From: Burkholderia ubonensis | GTDB lineage: Bacteria > Pseudomonadota > Gammaproteobacteria > Burkholderiales > Burkholderiaceae | Direction: 5' to 3' | Assembly (NCBI RefSeq): GCF_902833085.1 | Contig: NZ_CADFEB010000017.1 | Location: forward strand, 1-53,037 | Length of the DNA stretch: 53,037 nt | Shown here: positions 1 through 9,042 of the stretch, piece after piece | Position numbering within the stretch: the stretch's first letter is position 1 | Layout: each line of letters begins with the position of its first letter | Translations under genes and position numbers: made by a program | Notes under the pieces: generated by a model | The model's database searches: none | Seen by the model: only the letters and a program-made list of their open reading frames with translations | What the model was told of the DNA's origin: nothing

Positions 1-93
1 GGTCGTTCGAGACCAGGACGTTGATAGGTCAGGTGTGTAAGCGCAGTAATGCGTTCAGCTAACTGATACTAATTGCCCGTAAGGCTTGATCCT
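1..93 (+). rRNA. rrl: 23S ribosomal RNA, 3' end only
   Basis: The first ~93 bases match the conserved 3' end of bacterial 23S rRNA: the stretch around GTGTGTAAGCGCAG, then the AGCTAAC and TACTAAT segments, ending near AGGCTTGATCCT. The 5' part lies outside the window. The exact 3' end was placed by analogy with the E. coli end and may be off by a few bases. Confidence 0.93.
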
Positions 94-246
94 ATAACAA
101 GTCTGCCTTGTAGATCGGCGCCAGTGCGAAAGCACTGGCCGCGATCCAAAGCGACAAGTTGGATTCTCGTGTGTGATACACACAACCTGAATTACTGCTT
201 CTTCCCAGATTGGTTCTGTTGGCCAAGCCAGCAGAGCAACCCTCTT

Positions 247-361
247 TGCCTGATGACCATAGCGAGTCGGTCCCACCCCTTCCCATCCCGAACAGGACCG
301 TGAAACGACTCTACGCCGATGATAGTGCGGATTCCCGTGTGAAAGTAGGTAATCGTCAGGC
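247..361 (+). rRNA. rrf: 5S ribosomal RNA
   Basis: About 115 nt beginning TGCCTGATGACC and ending GTCAGGC, whose ends pair as in 5S rRNA. It contains the conserved CCCATCCCGAAC and GATAGTG blocks. It lies ~150 nt after the 23S end, the normal 23S-5S order. No tRNA is seen between the two or after the 5S. Confidence 0.95.
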
Positions 362-374
362 TCCCCTTAGCCAG

Positions 375-403
375 AAACCCCCGCCCATCAGGCGGGGGTT
401 TTT
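375..403 (+). terminator. Rho-independent terminator of the rRNA operon
   Basis: An 11-bp perfect stem (AAACCCCCGCC with GGCGGGGGTTT), a 5-nt loop and a T run, starting 14 nt after the 5S RNA. Confidence 0.93.
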
Positions 404-481
404 GCATTTCCAGCGTCGGAAACATTCCCCCTCCCCTTCGAAAGCGCGATGGCGATTTAAATCGCGCATCGCGCGTAGACT

Positions 482-1237
482 TTACGTCGAGCGAGACTGA
501 GACGAAACCGTATCGGATTCCTTGGCATCGCCGCGCTCGATCGGCGTCACGCCCAGCCCGCTCTGGACCGCCTCGAACCGCGACCCGACCTTGAGTTTCT
601 CGAAAATGTTCTTCAAATGCCACTTGATGGTCTCGGGCGCGACGCGCAGCGCCCGGCCGATTTCCTTGTTCGACAGGCCATGGGCGATGTGGTTGAGGAT
701 CTCGATCTCACGCGGGCTGAGAAGATGCCGGGCCGCGCGCGGATCGTCGTCGCCCGCCTGCCCCCGCCGCGGGTCGAACGCGGCGAGTAGCCGGTCGACG
801 AAGGCTCGCTGGATACCCGCGCGATCGGGCGTGTCGCGAGTCCATCTCGTCAGCAGGCGCAGCGACGGCTCGCCTTCGTCGACGAAACTGCTGATCATGC
901 CGTTCGACTGCGCATAGCGCAGCGCGTCTTCGAGGGCCGCGGACGCTGCTTCGTGCGCGTTCGCCTGCTCGAGCGCCAGTGCGCGCAACAGCGACGTCCG
1001 TGCCTCGAGGTATTTCATCCCGGCCCGGGTGAACGTGCGCTTCAGCTCGTCGAGCCGTTCGGCGGCCCGATCGGATCGGCCCGTTGCGATGTCGAGCCGC
1101 GCCTGCACCTCGCACCAGCTTGCCCATGTCTCGAGGAAACTGCCCATCGGCGCCGGAGGCTGCTCGGGCATGAGTGCCGCCAGCCCGGCAGCGGTTTCCC
1201 TGGCGCGCTCGAGCGACCGGCGCGTCGACGCATGCAT
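482..1237 (-). pseudogene. LuxR/MalT-type regulator, N-terminally truncated
   Basis: The last ~250 residues look like the C-terminal part of a large MalT-like LuxR regulator: helical TPR-like segments (for example the part around LARALALEQ-type helices), then a LuxR HTH with LSPREIEILNHIAHGLSNKEI and VAPETIKWHLKNIFEKL. MalT-type proteins are usually ~900 residues with an N-terminal ATPase; that part is absent. The reading frame continues to about 1417 but those residues are Pro/Ala-rich and unlike the family, because the DNA there encodes a PucR fragment on the other strand. I read this as a broken gene fused at ~1236 to another broken gene. It keeps a complete DNA-binding domain, so a short product could still be active if it is expressed. 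Confidence 0.75.
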
Positions 1238-1688
1238 GACGGCACTGCTCGGCGGCGCGGGCGGCATCGGCGCGATCGGCATGGGGCTGTCGGGCTCCGG
1301 GGCGAAAGGATGGGCGACGTCGGCCGACGAGGCGATCCGCGCGCTGGATCTCGGCAAGCATCGTGGCGGCGACGGCCAGTTGCACCGGTTCTCGGACATC
1401 GTCGTCGCCGAGTGCATTCGCAGCCATGGCAGTGCGCTCGATTACCTGCTGTCGCTGACGCAGGAATTGTCCGGCGAACAGGACCTGATACTGACGCTCG
1501 AAACCTTCTTTGCCAATATGCAGCGCCGGAAAGTGACCGCCGCTGCGCTCGGCGTTCATCCGAACACGCTGGATCACCGTCTCGAGCGGATCGAAAACAT
1601 CCTGGGCGCCAAGCTCGATCACGCTGCGTGGATCGCGAAGCTGGAAATCGCGTTGAAGCTTCAAGGGACCGGCGAGCGGAGCCGGTGA
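1236..1688 (+). pseudogene. PucR/CdaR-family regulator, N-terminally truncated
   Basis: About 150 residues match the C-terminal half of PucR/CdaR-type regulators: a GGIGAIGMGL segment and a DEAIRALDLG helix, then the family's C-terminal HTH (LILTLETFFANMQRRKVTAA, then LGVHPNTLDHRLERIE). Family members normally have 300-500 residues or more and an N-terminal sensory part, which is missing. The upstream in-frame codons (from 1029) are the complement of the LuxR fragment and are not part of the gene. The coding match begins right where the LuxR match ends, which points to a deletion or inversion junction at about 1233-1250. It ends 60 nt before the convergent zmpA stop. Confidence 0.75.
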
Positions 1689-1707
1689 GCACGCATGGAA
1701 ATTCGAC

Positions 1708-1739
1708 CGCGCGTGCGTCAGGCCGCTGACGCACGCGCG
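1708..1739. terminator. 13-bp perfect hairpin between convergent genes
   Basis: A perfect inverted repeat with arms 1708-1720 and 1727-1739 and a 6-nt loop sits between the ends of the PucR fragment (+) and zmpA (-). There is no T run on either side. It is probably a shared transcription-end hairpin, but this is inferred from position. Confidence 0.5.
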
Positions 1740-1747
1740 TACTGCCG

Positions 1748-3448
1748 TCAGTTCACGCCGGCAGCGCTCCATGCGCGCGCGACCGTTGCGCTCTCAACCG
1801 AATTCACGCCGTACAGGTCGTTCGCCGCCTGGATCGATGCACGCCGCGCGTTCGGGTAGCTGGAGCCGGCGGTCAGGTACACCGTCAGCGTCCGGTACCA
1901 GATCTTGCCGGCCTTGTCGCGGCCGAGCCCGCTGAAGCTGGTGTCGCCGTTGCAGACCAGCTGGCTCCTCGACAGCCCCGTGTCGGTCGCCGGCACCACC
2001 GGGCCTTCCGACAGCAGGTAGAAGAAGCGGTTGCCGACGCCCGACGAGTAGTGCGGATCATGGCGCGGATTCCACCACGAGAAGCCGCCGGACGGATAGC
2101 AGCTGTACGACCGGCCGTCGAGATCCTGCTTGTACATCTTGCGCAGGCCACCGTTGATCACGCGCGCGCCGATCACGTAGTTGCCCGGATCGTTCGGATT
2201 GTTCGCGTAGTACTTGACGAGCGTGCCGAAGATGTCGGACGTCGATTCGTTGAGGCCGCCCGCGTCGCCCGAATAGTTCAGGCCGGCGGTGGCCTGGGTC
2301 ACGCCGTGGCTCATCTCGTGCCCGGCCACGTCGATCGACACGACAGGGTTCGGCAGGCGGGTGCCCGGTTCGCCGTCGCCGTACACCATCATGCGCGTGT
2401 CTCCCAGCCAGGCCGCGTTCGCGCCGGTCGTGCCGCTGCCGGTGTTGAACACCACGTGGGCGAAGCTCTTCACGCCCTGGCCGTCGTTGAAGATGCCGTC
2501 GCGGTTGTGCGCAGACCTGTAGTAGTCCCAAGTGAGTGCGAGACCATAATCGATGTCGGCCGCGACGGTCTGCCGGTCGGTGGTCGTGTTGTTGCCCCAT
2601 ACGTTCGTGCTGCTGGTGAAGATCGGCAGGTCGGTGGACTGTGCGACGTCGTCCGAGGACAGGCCGCGGCCGTCGTAGACCGAGCCGCCGCCGCGGGTCG
2701 GATCGACCATCTGGTACGAGTTCATGCCGATCTGATCGGTCGTCAGCGACAGGTTGCCGTAGTACAGCGAACGACCGGTGCCGGTGGCGGCGGAGGCGGC
2801 GGTCATGATCAGGTCCTGCGCGTCCAGGACGTTGCCCGTGCGCGCGTCGACGTAGTAGAGCACGGCTTCGGTGTGCGCGTCGGTCGCCTTGCCGTACACA
2901 CGCACCGCATAGGCCAGCGTCGGTGCGGTGTCGCGCGCGAACACGACGAGCTCCGGCCCTTCGACGCGGTGCGCCTGCGCGCCGAAGCGCGTGGACGCGG
3001 CACGCCGGGCCACGGCCGCACCCACGTCGGGCGCGTTGCGCACCACGAAGCGGTCGCCGACCTTGCCGACCTTGCCGGCAAGATCGATCGGCACGGACTG
3101 GGTCACGCTCGCCTGCTTCAGTTGCCCCCGGCTCGAATGGACGACGACGTCGCCGCCAATCACGCGCAGGCCCGAGTAGAAGCGATCGAAGCGCACGTGC
3201 TCGGTGCCGTCGGGGTCGACGATCACGTCACGCACCTGGAACTGATCGCCTTCCGTCGGCACGTTCGCCTTCCCGAACTTGAGCGTGCGCGCGGCACTGC
3301 CGGCGGCCAGGTTGAAGCTGGACGGGTTCTGCTGGATCAATTGCAGCGCCCGGTCGACTGTGGCCTGCTGGTCGCCGGCTTGCGCGAATGCGCTGAAGCT
3401 GGCAAGGGAAATCGCGGCGACCGACAGCAAGCAAGACAGTTTCTTCAT
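1748..3448 (-). CDS. zmpA: Secreted zinc metalloprotease ZmpA (M4, thermolysin family)
   Basis: This is a 566-residue preproenzyme. It has a signal peptide (KK, a hydrophobic core, then AFAQA near residue 24), an FTP/PepSY-type propeptide to about residue 210, then an M4 catalytic domain. Zinc and catalytic residues are visible: HEMSH at 377-381 (H377, E378, H381), the third ligand E401 in GGLNESTSD, and the active-site His466 in HYSSGVGNR. Length and sequence agree with ZmpA of the B. cepacia complex, an extracellular protease that cleaves host proteins and is known there to be under CepIR quorum sensing. I could not identify a convincing lux-type box here. The start is fixed by GGAGG 7 nt upstream. 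A long AT-rich leader precedes it, so it probably has its own promoter. Confidence 0.96.
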   Translation of the reverse strand: MKKLSCLLSVAAISLASFSAFAQAGDQQATVDRALQLIQQNPSSFNLAAGSAARTLKFGKANVPTEGDQFQVRDVIVDPDGTEHVRFDRFYSGLRVIGGDVVVHSSRGQLKQASVTQSVPIDLAGKVGKVGDRFVVRNAPDVGAAVARRAASTRFGAQAHRVEGPELVVFARDTAPTLAYAVRVYGKATDAHTEAVLYYVDARTGNVLDAQDLIMTAASAATGTGRSLYYGNLSLTTDQIGMNSYQMVDPTRGGGSVYDGRGLSSDDVAQSTDLPIFTSSTNVWGNNTTTDRQTVAADIDYGLALTWDYYRSAHNRDGIFNDGQGVKSFAHVVFNTGSGTTGANAAWLGDTRMMVYGDGEPGTRLPNPVVSIDVAGHEMSHGVTQATAGLNYSGDAGGLNESTSDIFGTLVKYYANNPNDPGNYVIGARVINGGLRKMYKQDLDGRSYSCYPSGGFSWWNPRHDPHYSSGVGNRFFYLLSEGPVVPATDTGLSRSQLVCNGDTSFSGLGRDKAGKIWYRTLTVYLTAGSSYPNARRASIQAANDLYGVNSVESATVARAWSAAGVN

Positions 3449-4022
3449 GTAATCCTCCAGATAATGAATGCGTAATTATTGAAAGTTTATTGAATGCAAC
3501 CACTAAGCAAGAGAGGTACGGTGAACTGCAAAGCCATGCTAGGAGGTGAAATTAATATTTACAAGATAATTGCAAATAAATTAACTTTTGATTGTGTCGG
3601 CATGCATCGAGTCAGGAATTGGTGAGAAATGTGAAATGATCCTGTGCGGCTCGGGTTGAGCGAAATCCGCGGCATGCATGATGGCCGCCACGTTTTGATT
3701 CATTGGTTATTCAAATGGATTATTGACGGCGTCAATCTGAATATTCAGCCGGCCCATGAGGCACGCGCGTCGAGTCAGGCTGCTTGCGCTTTCGGATGAG
3801 CGGCGGAAGTCCGGCCTACAGGCCGGTATGCGAAGCGCCGCATCGTTTGGCGGGATGAAACGGTGCGGCGCGCGATGGCGCGCATAAAAAAGGCGACCGC
3901 CGCATGATGCGATGGTCGCCAGAGGCGAATACCGAGGCAGTATCCGCTGAGACACACGAGAGCCCGCGCCGGGCGCGGGCAAGGCCGGTAGGCTGTCGGC
4001 CGGGAAGCGGCCCGGCTAGCTG
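3449..4022. other. Gene-free region upstream of zmpA
   Basis: There is no supportable gene. The half next to zmpA (3470-3620) is strongly AT-rich compared with its surroundings and is the likely zmpA promoter and 5' leader. The distal half carries several inverted repeats: CCGGCC-TACA-GGCCGG near 3811, GCCCGCGCC/GGCGCGGGC near 3962-3980, and the terminator of the small upstream gene at 3886-3920. A 91-codon frame on the minus strand has no family match or ribosome-binding site. Confidence 0.6.
3886..3920 (-). terminator. Rho-independent terminator of the 96-residue gene
   Basis: Read on the minus strand, GGCGACC and GGTCGCC form a 7-bp stem closed by a ~15-nt loop and followed at once by TTTTTT. 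It lies ~100 nt after the stop codon at 4023. Confidence 0.75.
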
Positions 4023-4313
4023 TTACGCCGGAAACGTGACGAGGAACCTGAGCTGGTCATCTTCCACCAGCGCCTGGACGGTCTGCTTCTGCGCGAGCAC
4101 GGCAATCGCGTTGCCGATTTGAGTCAGCAACGCGGTATCGGAGGGCTTGACGTTGACAAGCGCACTGCCGTTGTCGCTATTGAACAAGAATTGAAAGAAC
4201 TCCGGCCCATTGCTTCCGGAAAACGTATACGCGACTTGAATGGACTTGACCTGTACCAGCCCTCCTGCGGCCTTCGCGCGTGCGCGGATTTCGTCGAATT
4301 GATTGGTAGACAT
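4023..4313 (-). CDS. Small protein of unknown function (96 aa)
   Basis: I do not recognise a family. The product begins MSTNQFDEIRARAKAAGG and contains a predicted beta segment rich in F, V and N. It has no signal peptide, membrane segment or cysteine. Start choice: AAAGGAA lies 8 nt before ATG 4313; a longer frame to 4415 adds an unlikely His/Arg/Pro-rich stretch. It is flanked by a clear terminator (3886-3920) and has 264 nt upstream, so it is probably a single-gene unit between the GH15 gene and zmpA. Confidence 0.7.
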   Translation of the reverse strand: MSTNQFDEIRARAKAAGGLVQVKSIQVAYTFSGSNGPEFFQFLFNSDNGSALVNVKPSDTALLTQIGNAIAVLAQKQTVQALVEDDQLRFLVTFPA

Positions 4314-4577
4314 GGCGATATTCCTTTGATCAACGGGTGAATGAGGAAAAGGATGCCGTGGTCGAGCTTTGCTCTTGTGGTGTTGGTGATCGGATGGTTG
4401 GCTCGCCCGAATCAAATTCTAGGAATTAGAAAGCTCGCCGTCTCCTGACAGTTCTATTGGGTAGGCGCTTTTTGAAGCGATGCAATTGCGGTAATGCTCG
4501 TACGCCGAAGCTGATCAAAGCGCGAAATTGATTCGTGATCTTAAACGACCCGGAACATTCGGGCCGCTGCCGAGCGG

Positions 4578-6737
4578 TCAGTCGTCGTCCCCGTTGCGCC
4601 GGCCGGTATACCGGCTCGCGACGATGGACGGCATCGCCACGGGCGCGCCGCAGTCGATCGACCACGCAAGGCGCACGAACTGGGCCGCGGTCCACGCGAG
4701 CGGCGTCGCCGACGTCGTGCCGGTTCCCGCGGCGAAACCGGGCTGCCCCGACGGCGCCTGCCGATCCCAGACCTGCTCCGGCAGCATCAGCCCGTCGTTC
4801 GCGCTTGCCGCCATCGCGTCGAGGCGCGACCGCGCGAGATCGGGCCGGTTCGCGGCCAGCTCGTACTCGCCGTGCTCGCCCGCGAAGATTGGCCACGCGC
4901 GCCCGATCGTCAATCGACTGCCGGCAGGAAGGTCCATGCGCCACGCGCCGCCGTCGCGCTGCTCGCCATAGCCGTCGAAGGTGTAGCGATGCCAGAACAT
5001 GCCGTTCGGCGTGGCCACGCCCAGTTGCGCGTCGATCACCGCGAGACTGTTCAGGATCACCGGATCGTCGGCCGGCTTCACGCCCAGCCTGACGAGATCG
5101 AGGAAGCTCGGGTCGACCACTGCGCGCTGGTCGATGCCGTCCGGACCGCTGTCGCCGATCGCGTACGCCGTGGCGGCATCGGGATGCCGGTCCTTGGTCA
5201 GCCGCAGGTAGTACGGCGAGCGCGAGTACGGGCCCGTGCGGGTCGCCGTCCATGATTCCACGTTGCGCTGCCACGCGTCCGCCGTGGCCGCATAGGTGGC
5301 GGCCGACGCCGCATCGCCGTTGCGGCGCGCGATATCCGCTGCGGCGACGAGGCCGGCGATCTGGGCCGCGATGGCCGCCGGCGAATAGCCGCCCTGATTC
5401 TCCCAGCGCTCCGCCGGCGTGTACGGCCCCGTCGCGACGATGAAATCGGCTGCCTTCCTGACGTGATTCCGGTACGTCGGCGCGTCGAAGCGCCGCAACT
5501 GCCAGGCCAGCACGATCGGAAACGACACTTCGTCCATCTGCAGCCCGCGCCAGCAGGGCGTGCCGTCGACCTGCGAGTTCTGCGGGAACGTGCCGTCGGC
5601 TTTCTGCTGCGTCACGAACAGCCAGTCCAGCGCGCGCTCGGCGGCGCGGCGGTCGCCCGCGGCGATCAGCGCGGTCGCAATCTGGTAGAGGTCCCGCGCC
5701 CAGACGAGATGGTATGGTCCGGACGGATCGTCGGGCGCGGCGCCGAACGCCCAGGGCATCGACGGCGACGCGACGAACGCGCCGCGCCAGGTCTTGTCTT
5801 CATGGGCGGCAAGGATCATCACGGCCGCGTCGTACAGGCGGCGGTGAGCGGCCGCGCTCGCCGGCGCCGGCTCGAGCGTCTGCAGGTAGCGATGCCAGCC
5901 TTCGGCATACCGGCCGGCCGTCGACGCGAAACCGTCGGCCAGCGTGCACTGCGCGTCGCTGGCCGCCCGCGCGGTGTCGACGCCGAACCCGATCGCGAGC
6001 GTGGCGTGCGTGCGTGCCACGCCGTCGAGCGGCGTCTGGCCGGTCTGCACGACATTGCCTCGCGGCGCGCACGCATAGGTCCAGGTCATGCGAAAGTGCC
6101 GGCCGATGTCCTGCCAGCCGTCGCTGGCGCCGGCAAAGCCGTTCGACAGGCGGGTAAAGGGCGGATTCGACGCGAACGCGGTCGCGACGTTGCCGTTGTG
6201 CGCGGTCAGCGTCGTGCCGTTCGTGTCGCCCGTCGTGTTCGTCAGCGCATTGCCGGGGGCGGGGGTCAGCAGCACGTAGACCTGATAGGGCCGTCCGTCG
6301 AGCGATTCGAACGTGACGTCGACGAGCACCACCGGACGCGCCGGGTCTGTTACGTACGTCGTCGTCAACCAGTAGCGGCCGGCGTTGTCGACGTCGACCT
6401 GACGGTAGGTGAGGCCGTCCGCGTCGATCAGCGTCGTCTCGTGCGTCGCATGATCGGCGACGCGTTCCGCGAAGGTCTCGCCGTCCGAGACCACGAACCG
6501 CAGGTCGCGCACGCTCGGCGTGTCGAGACGCGGGTAATAGATCTCGTCGAGGCCGGCGCTTCCGAGCGTGAACCAGACCTTGCTTTCAAGCGTCGCCGAG
6601 GTGCCGAAGCCGTGCTTGTTCGCCGGATTCCAGCCGCCTGCCGCGCCCGGCGCGCCGGGCGCGACGCCGTGGGCTTGCGCGGCAGGGGAGCCTGCGAGTG
6701 CGGTTGACGACGCGGTAACGGGATGCCTGGAATGCAT
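4578..6737 (-). CDS. Glucan 1,4-alpha-glucosidase / glucodextranase-type GH15 hydrolase
   Basis: The 719-residue protein has an N-terminal beta-sandwich domain (about 35-285), then the GH15 (alpha/alpha)6 barrel (about 300-695). Family landmarks are the HLVWARDLYQ segment near 343, RWENQGGYSP at 444 with the probable catalytic acid E446, and LPEQVWD at 652 with the probable base E654. It should release glucose from the non-reducing end of alpha-glucans. Start choice: GGAGGGGG lies 7 nt before ATG 6737; an earlier ATG 30 nt upstream lacks a site. The N-terminus (MHSRHPVTASSTALAGSPAA) is Ala/Ser-rich but not a clear signal peptide, which is odd among exported neighbours. Confidence 0.92.
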   Translation of the reverse strand: MHSRHPVTASSTALAGSPAAQAHGVAPGAPGAAGGWNPANKHGFGTSATLESKVWFTLGSAGLDEIYYPRLDTPSVRDLRFVVSDGETFAERVADHATHETTLIDADGLTYRQVDVDNAGRYWLTTTYVTDPARPVVLVDVTFESLDGRPYQVYVLLTPAPGNALTNTTGDTNGTTLTAHNGNVATAFASNPPFTRLSNGFAGASDGWQDIGRHFRMTWTYACAPRGNVVQTGQTPLDGVARTHATLAIGFGVDTARAASDAQCTLADGFASTAGRYAEGWHRYLQTLEPAPASAAAHRRLYDAAVMILAAHEDKTWRGAFVASPSMPWAFGAAPDDPSGPYHLVWARDLYQIATALIAAGDRRAAERALDWLFVTQQKADGTFPQNSQVDGTPCWRGLQMDEVSFPIVLAWQLRRFDAPTYRNHVRKAADFIVATGPYTPAERWENQGGYSPAAIAAQIAGLVAAADIARRNGDAASAATYAATADAWQRNVESWTATRTGPYSRSPYYLRLTKDRHPDAATAYAIGDSGPDGIDQRAVVDPSFLDLVRLGVKPADDPVILNSLAVIDAQLGVATPNGMFWHRYTFDGYGEQRDGGAWRMDLPAGSRLTIGRAWPIFAGEHGEYELAANRPDLARSRLDAMAASANDGLMLPEQVWDRQAPSGQPGFAAGTGTTSATPLAWTAAQFVRLAWSIDCGAPVAMPSIVASRYTGRRNGDDD

Positions 6738-6858
6738 GAGCTCGCCCCCTCCGGACGACGTTGTCACACTGCGTCGTCGCGTGCCGTTTTGATTGGCGTG
6801 GTGACACGCTAGCGGAGCTCGTCCATCCCGTCACTGCGTTTTTTCCATGACGCGCTCG

Positions 6859-8235
6859 TCAGGCGCGGTGCCCCGATATCGCCCCGGCCTCGCCGGTCAG
6901 GTTGAACAGGCTGTCGATCCACGCGAGAAACGTCGATAGCGTGAAATCCGACCATTGCTGGGTGCGGAACGCCTTCATCACCGGCGCGTCGGCCGGGTCC
7001 TTCTGGTTGAGCAGGTCGGCGACGAAGGCCCCGACGTCCGCGTCGATGCCGTTCTCGCGTATCACCGATCCCGTAAAGCTGACCACCGTGACCTGGTGAT
7101 TCTGGATGAAGTCGTTGCGCGCCCACGGCATGAAGTAGCCGAAATTCGGCAACGGATCCAGCGTGTCCTTCAGCCGCGCGAGCTCCTGGTCGAACATCGC
7201 GAGCGACAGCGCGTCCTTGGTCGCGTCGTCGGGCGCCGCGATCACCGCCGGCACGAATGCGCGGTAATGGTAGGCCGCCTCGATCTTGTCGCGCTGATAG
7301 GTCGAATAGCCGAAGCGGTCATGCGGGAAGGTCGCCGCCAACGCCGCGTACGCGCTGCCGAGATTGCCGGGATCGAAGTTGCGGGTCAGCCGGCTGTTCA
7401 CCGTGATCAGCCCGTCCGGACCCGTCATCCCCCATTCGTCGCGCACCCTGCTGTACAGGCCCACTGACGGAGAGGTCGCCGGGTCGGCGTTGAACGGGGT
7501 ATTGAACACCGTGCCGGCGTCGTTGAGCAGCGAGCTGTTCTGCTGCGGCTGCAGCGTGCTGCGAAGCGTCGCGTAGTTGCCCAGCGTGCCGTAGCCGCCC
7601 GCGCTCGTGCCGTACACCAGCAGCCGGCCCGGCTTGCCGAAGCCGTGCGCGACGAGCCATTGCGCGACGGCCTGGACGTTCTTCAGGCCGCTGAAATGCT
7701 GGAGTCGCCAGTCGCCCGTCGGCGACGTGTAGTTGCGCACCGCGCTGCCCATGTGGATGTCGCCGGTGCAGTACGGCACGAACACCTGCGTCCACTCCTG
7801 CGTCTCCACCTTCGGCTCGCCGACGAGAATATGCGCGAGGTCCATCCGCGTCATCAGCGGCGACAGGAACGACGACACCAGCGTCTGGTTCGCGGTGCCG
7901 TTCATGTAGTTGTGCGGGATGCCGTCCGGATTGAAGCTGCCGAGGCCGGCCTCCGCGCCGGTCGCCGTCTGCGTGCAGGTGCCGTAGTTCCAGCACGCGC
8001 CGCCCGGCTGCATCATGTACAGCAGGTTGTCCGACTGCGCGCGGTTGATGTAGAAGCGCATCGGCGTGCCGTTGCCGCACGATGCGCCGCTGCTTTCCGG
8101 CAACGTCACTTCGTACCACGAATAATAGGGAATCGATGGATCCGGCGTCGTCGTGTCGGCCGCCTGGCCGTTGAGCGCCGCGCAGCCCAGCAGGCCCGCG
8201 AGCGCGAGCCCGCGCAGATGGTTCGCTGTGAACAT
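6859..8235 (-). CDS. Secreted pectinacetylesterase-family esterase
   Basis: The 458-residue protein has a signal peptide (cleavage likely after NGQA, residue 25). Its body is the pectinacetylesterase/Notum fold: QPGGACWNYGTC at about 76-87 (oxyanion region and conserved Trp) and the nucleophile motif YGTSAGGYG with Ser211. Family members deacetylate pectin or other acyl substrates; the true substrate here is not known. The gene lies 66 nt after the PlcR-like gene and 121 nt before the GH15 gene on the same strand, so co-transcription is plausible. Together with GH15 it suggests plant-polymer use. Confidence 0.85.
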   Translation of the reverse strand: MFTANHLRGLALAGLLGCAALNGQAADTTTPDPSIPYYSWYEVTLPESSGASCGNGTPMRFYINRAQSDNLLYMMQPGGACWNYGTCTQTATGAEAGLGSFNPDGIPHNYMNGTANQTLVSSFLSPLMTRMDLAHILVGEPKVETQEWTQVFVPYCTGDIHMGSAVRNYTSPTGDWRLQHFSGLKNVQAVAQWLVAHGFGKPGRLLVYGTSAGGYGTLGNYATLRSTLQPQQNSSLLNDAGTVFNTPFNADPATSPSVGLYSRVRDEWGMTGPDGLITVNSRLTRNFDPGNLGSAYAALAATFPHDRFGYSTYQRDKIEAAYHYRAFVPAVIAAPDDATKDALSLAMFDQELARLKDTLDPLPNFGYFMPWARNDFIQNHQVTVVSFTGSVIRENGIDADVGAFVADLLNQKDPADAPVMKAFRTQQWSDFTLSTFLAWIDSLFNLTGEAGAISGHRA

Positions 8236-8301
8236 GCCCCCTCCATTTCGATGAATGCGACGTGGTCGCCGCGTTCCGGCGCGGCGTCGGGCGTCCGGCG
8301 T

Positions 8302-9042
8302 TCAGTGCGCGCCGGACGATGAAGCGCCGTCGAACAGCTCGACGCGCAGCGCCTGCAGGCGCTGTGCGATGACGGCCTGTTGCTGGACGGGATCGGGCAC
8401 GCTCGCCTGCACTTGCCGGACGATGTCGCGGCTCTGTCGCGCGTAGTCCTGGTAACGCGGATCCTGCGCCGGCGACGGGCCGACGGTCTGCCGCGCATAC
8501 GCATCCCATTGCTGGCGCATCGACTGGATGGCCGCGCCGCGCGTCGCGGGGTCGGCGTTCGCGTCGGTCAGCAGCGCGACGCTGAGCGCTTCCGCCTGCA
8601 CCGGCACGATCTCGTTGCGTGCGACGTGCTCGGGCAGTTCGTCGAGGATCCGGCGGGCCAGTGCCGCGCGTTCTGCCGGCGGCAGGCGGTCGCGGCCGTT
8701 GCCGTACGCCGCGATTTCGTCGCGAAAGCGGGCGAACGCGACGATGCGCTGCAGCTCCGCGTCCGCATCCGGACGGCTCGCGACGCTGCGGCGCAGCGCG
8801 TCGAGATCGAGCCGGCGTTCCGCCGGCCCGGGCGCGATCGCGTTCGTGGTCGGGGCGAGTGTGTCGATCGATGCGGCCTGCACTGCGTTCGCGGCCGCGC
8901 CCGAGGTTGCGGGCGACGCGGCCGCCGCCTGGGTCGGCGACTCGTATCGCCAAATTGCAACGGCGGCGGCGATTGCTGCAACCGCGCAAGCGCATCGCCA
9001 GAATGTCCGGTTCTTGTTCACGCCGTTTCGCTGGGGTTTCAT
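8302..9042 (-). CDS. Membrane-anchored accessory/chaperone-like protein (PlcR-like)
   Basis: The protein has 246 residues. One membrane segment near residues 14-31 (WRCACAVAAIAAAVAIW) is followed by an Ala/Thr/Pro-rich linker and a helical domain rich in Arg, Gln and Glu (RIVAFARFRDEIAAYG, RRILDELPEHVARNE). This layout resembles steric chaperones of secreted lipases and the phospholipase C accessory protein PlcR. No phospholipase C or lipase gene adjoins it; the next gene downstream is the pectinacetylesterase-like gene, whose product might be its client. Start: GGAG 7 nt before ATG. Exported and helical are seen; PlcR identity is from memory of the family. Confidence 0.6.
   Translation of the reverse strand: MKPQRNGVNKNRTFWRCACAVAAIAAAVAIWRYESPTQAAAASPATSGAAANAVQAASIDTLAPTTNAIAPGPAERRLDLDALRRSVASRPDADAELQRIVAFARFRDEIAAYGNGRDRLPPAERAALARRILDELPEHVARNEIVPVQAEALSVALLTDANADPATRGAAIQSMRQQWDAYARQTVGPSPAQDPRYQDYARQSRDIVRQVQASVPDPVQQQAVIAQRLQALRVELFDGASSSGAH

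Noticed and set aside
3449..3700. Search for a quorum-sensing lux-type box upstream of zmpA
   Set aside because: zmpA is quorum-regulated in B. cenocepacia, but I could not find a dyad here good enough to call.
3707..3982. 91-codon frame between zmpA and the small unknown gene
   Set aside because: Covers a terminator hairpin and other inverted repeats; no ribosome-binding site and no recognisable sequence.
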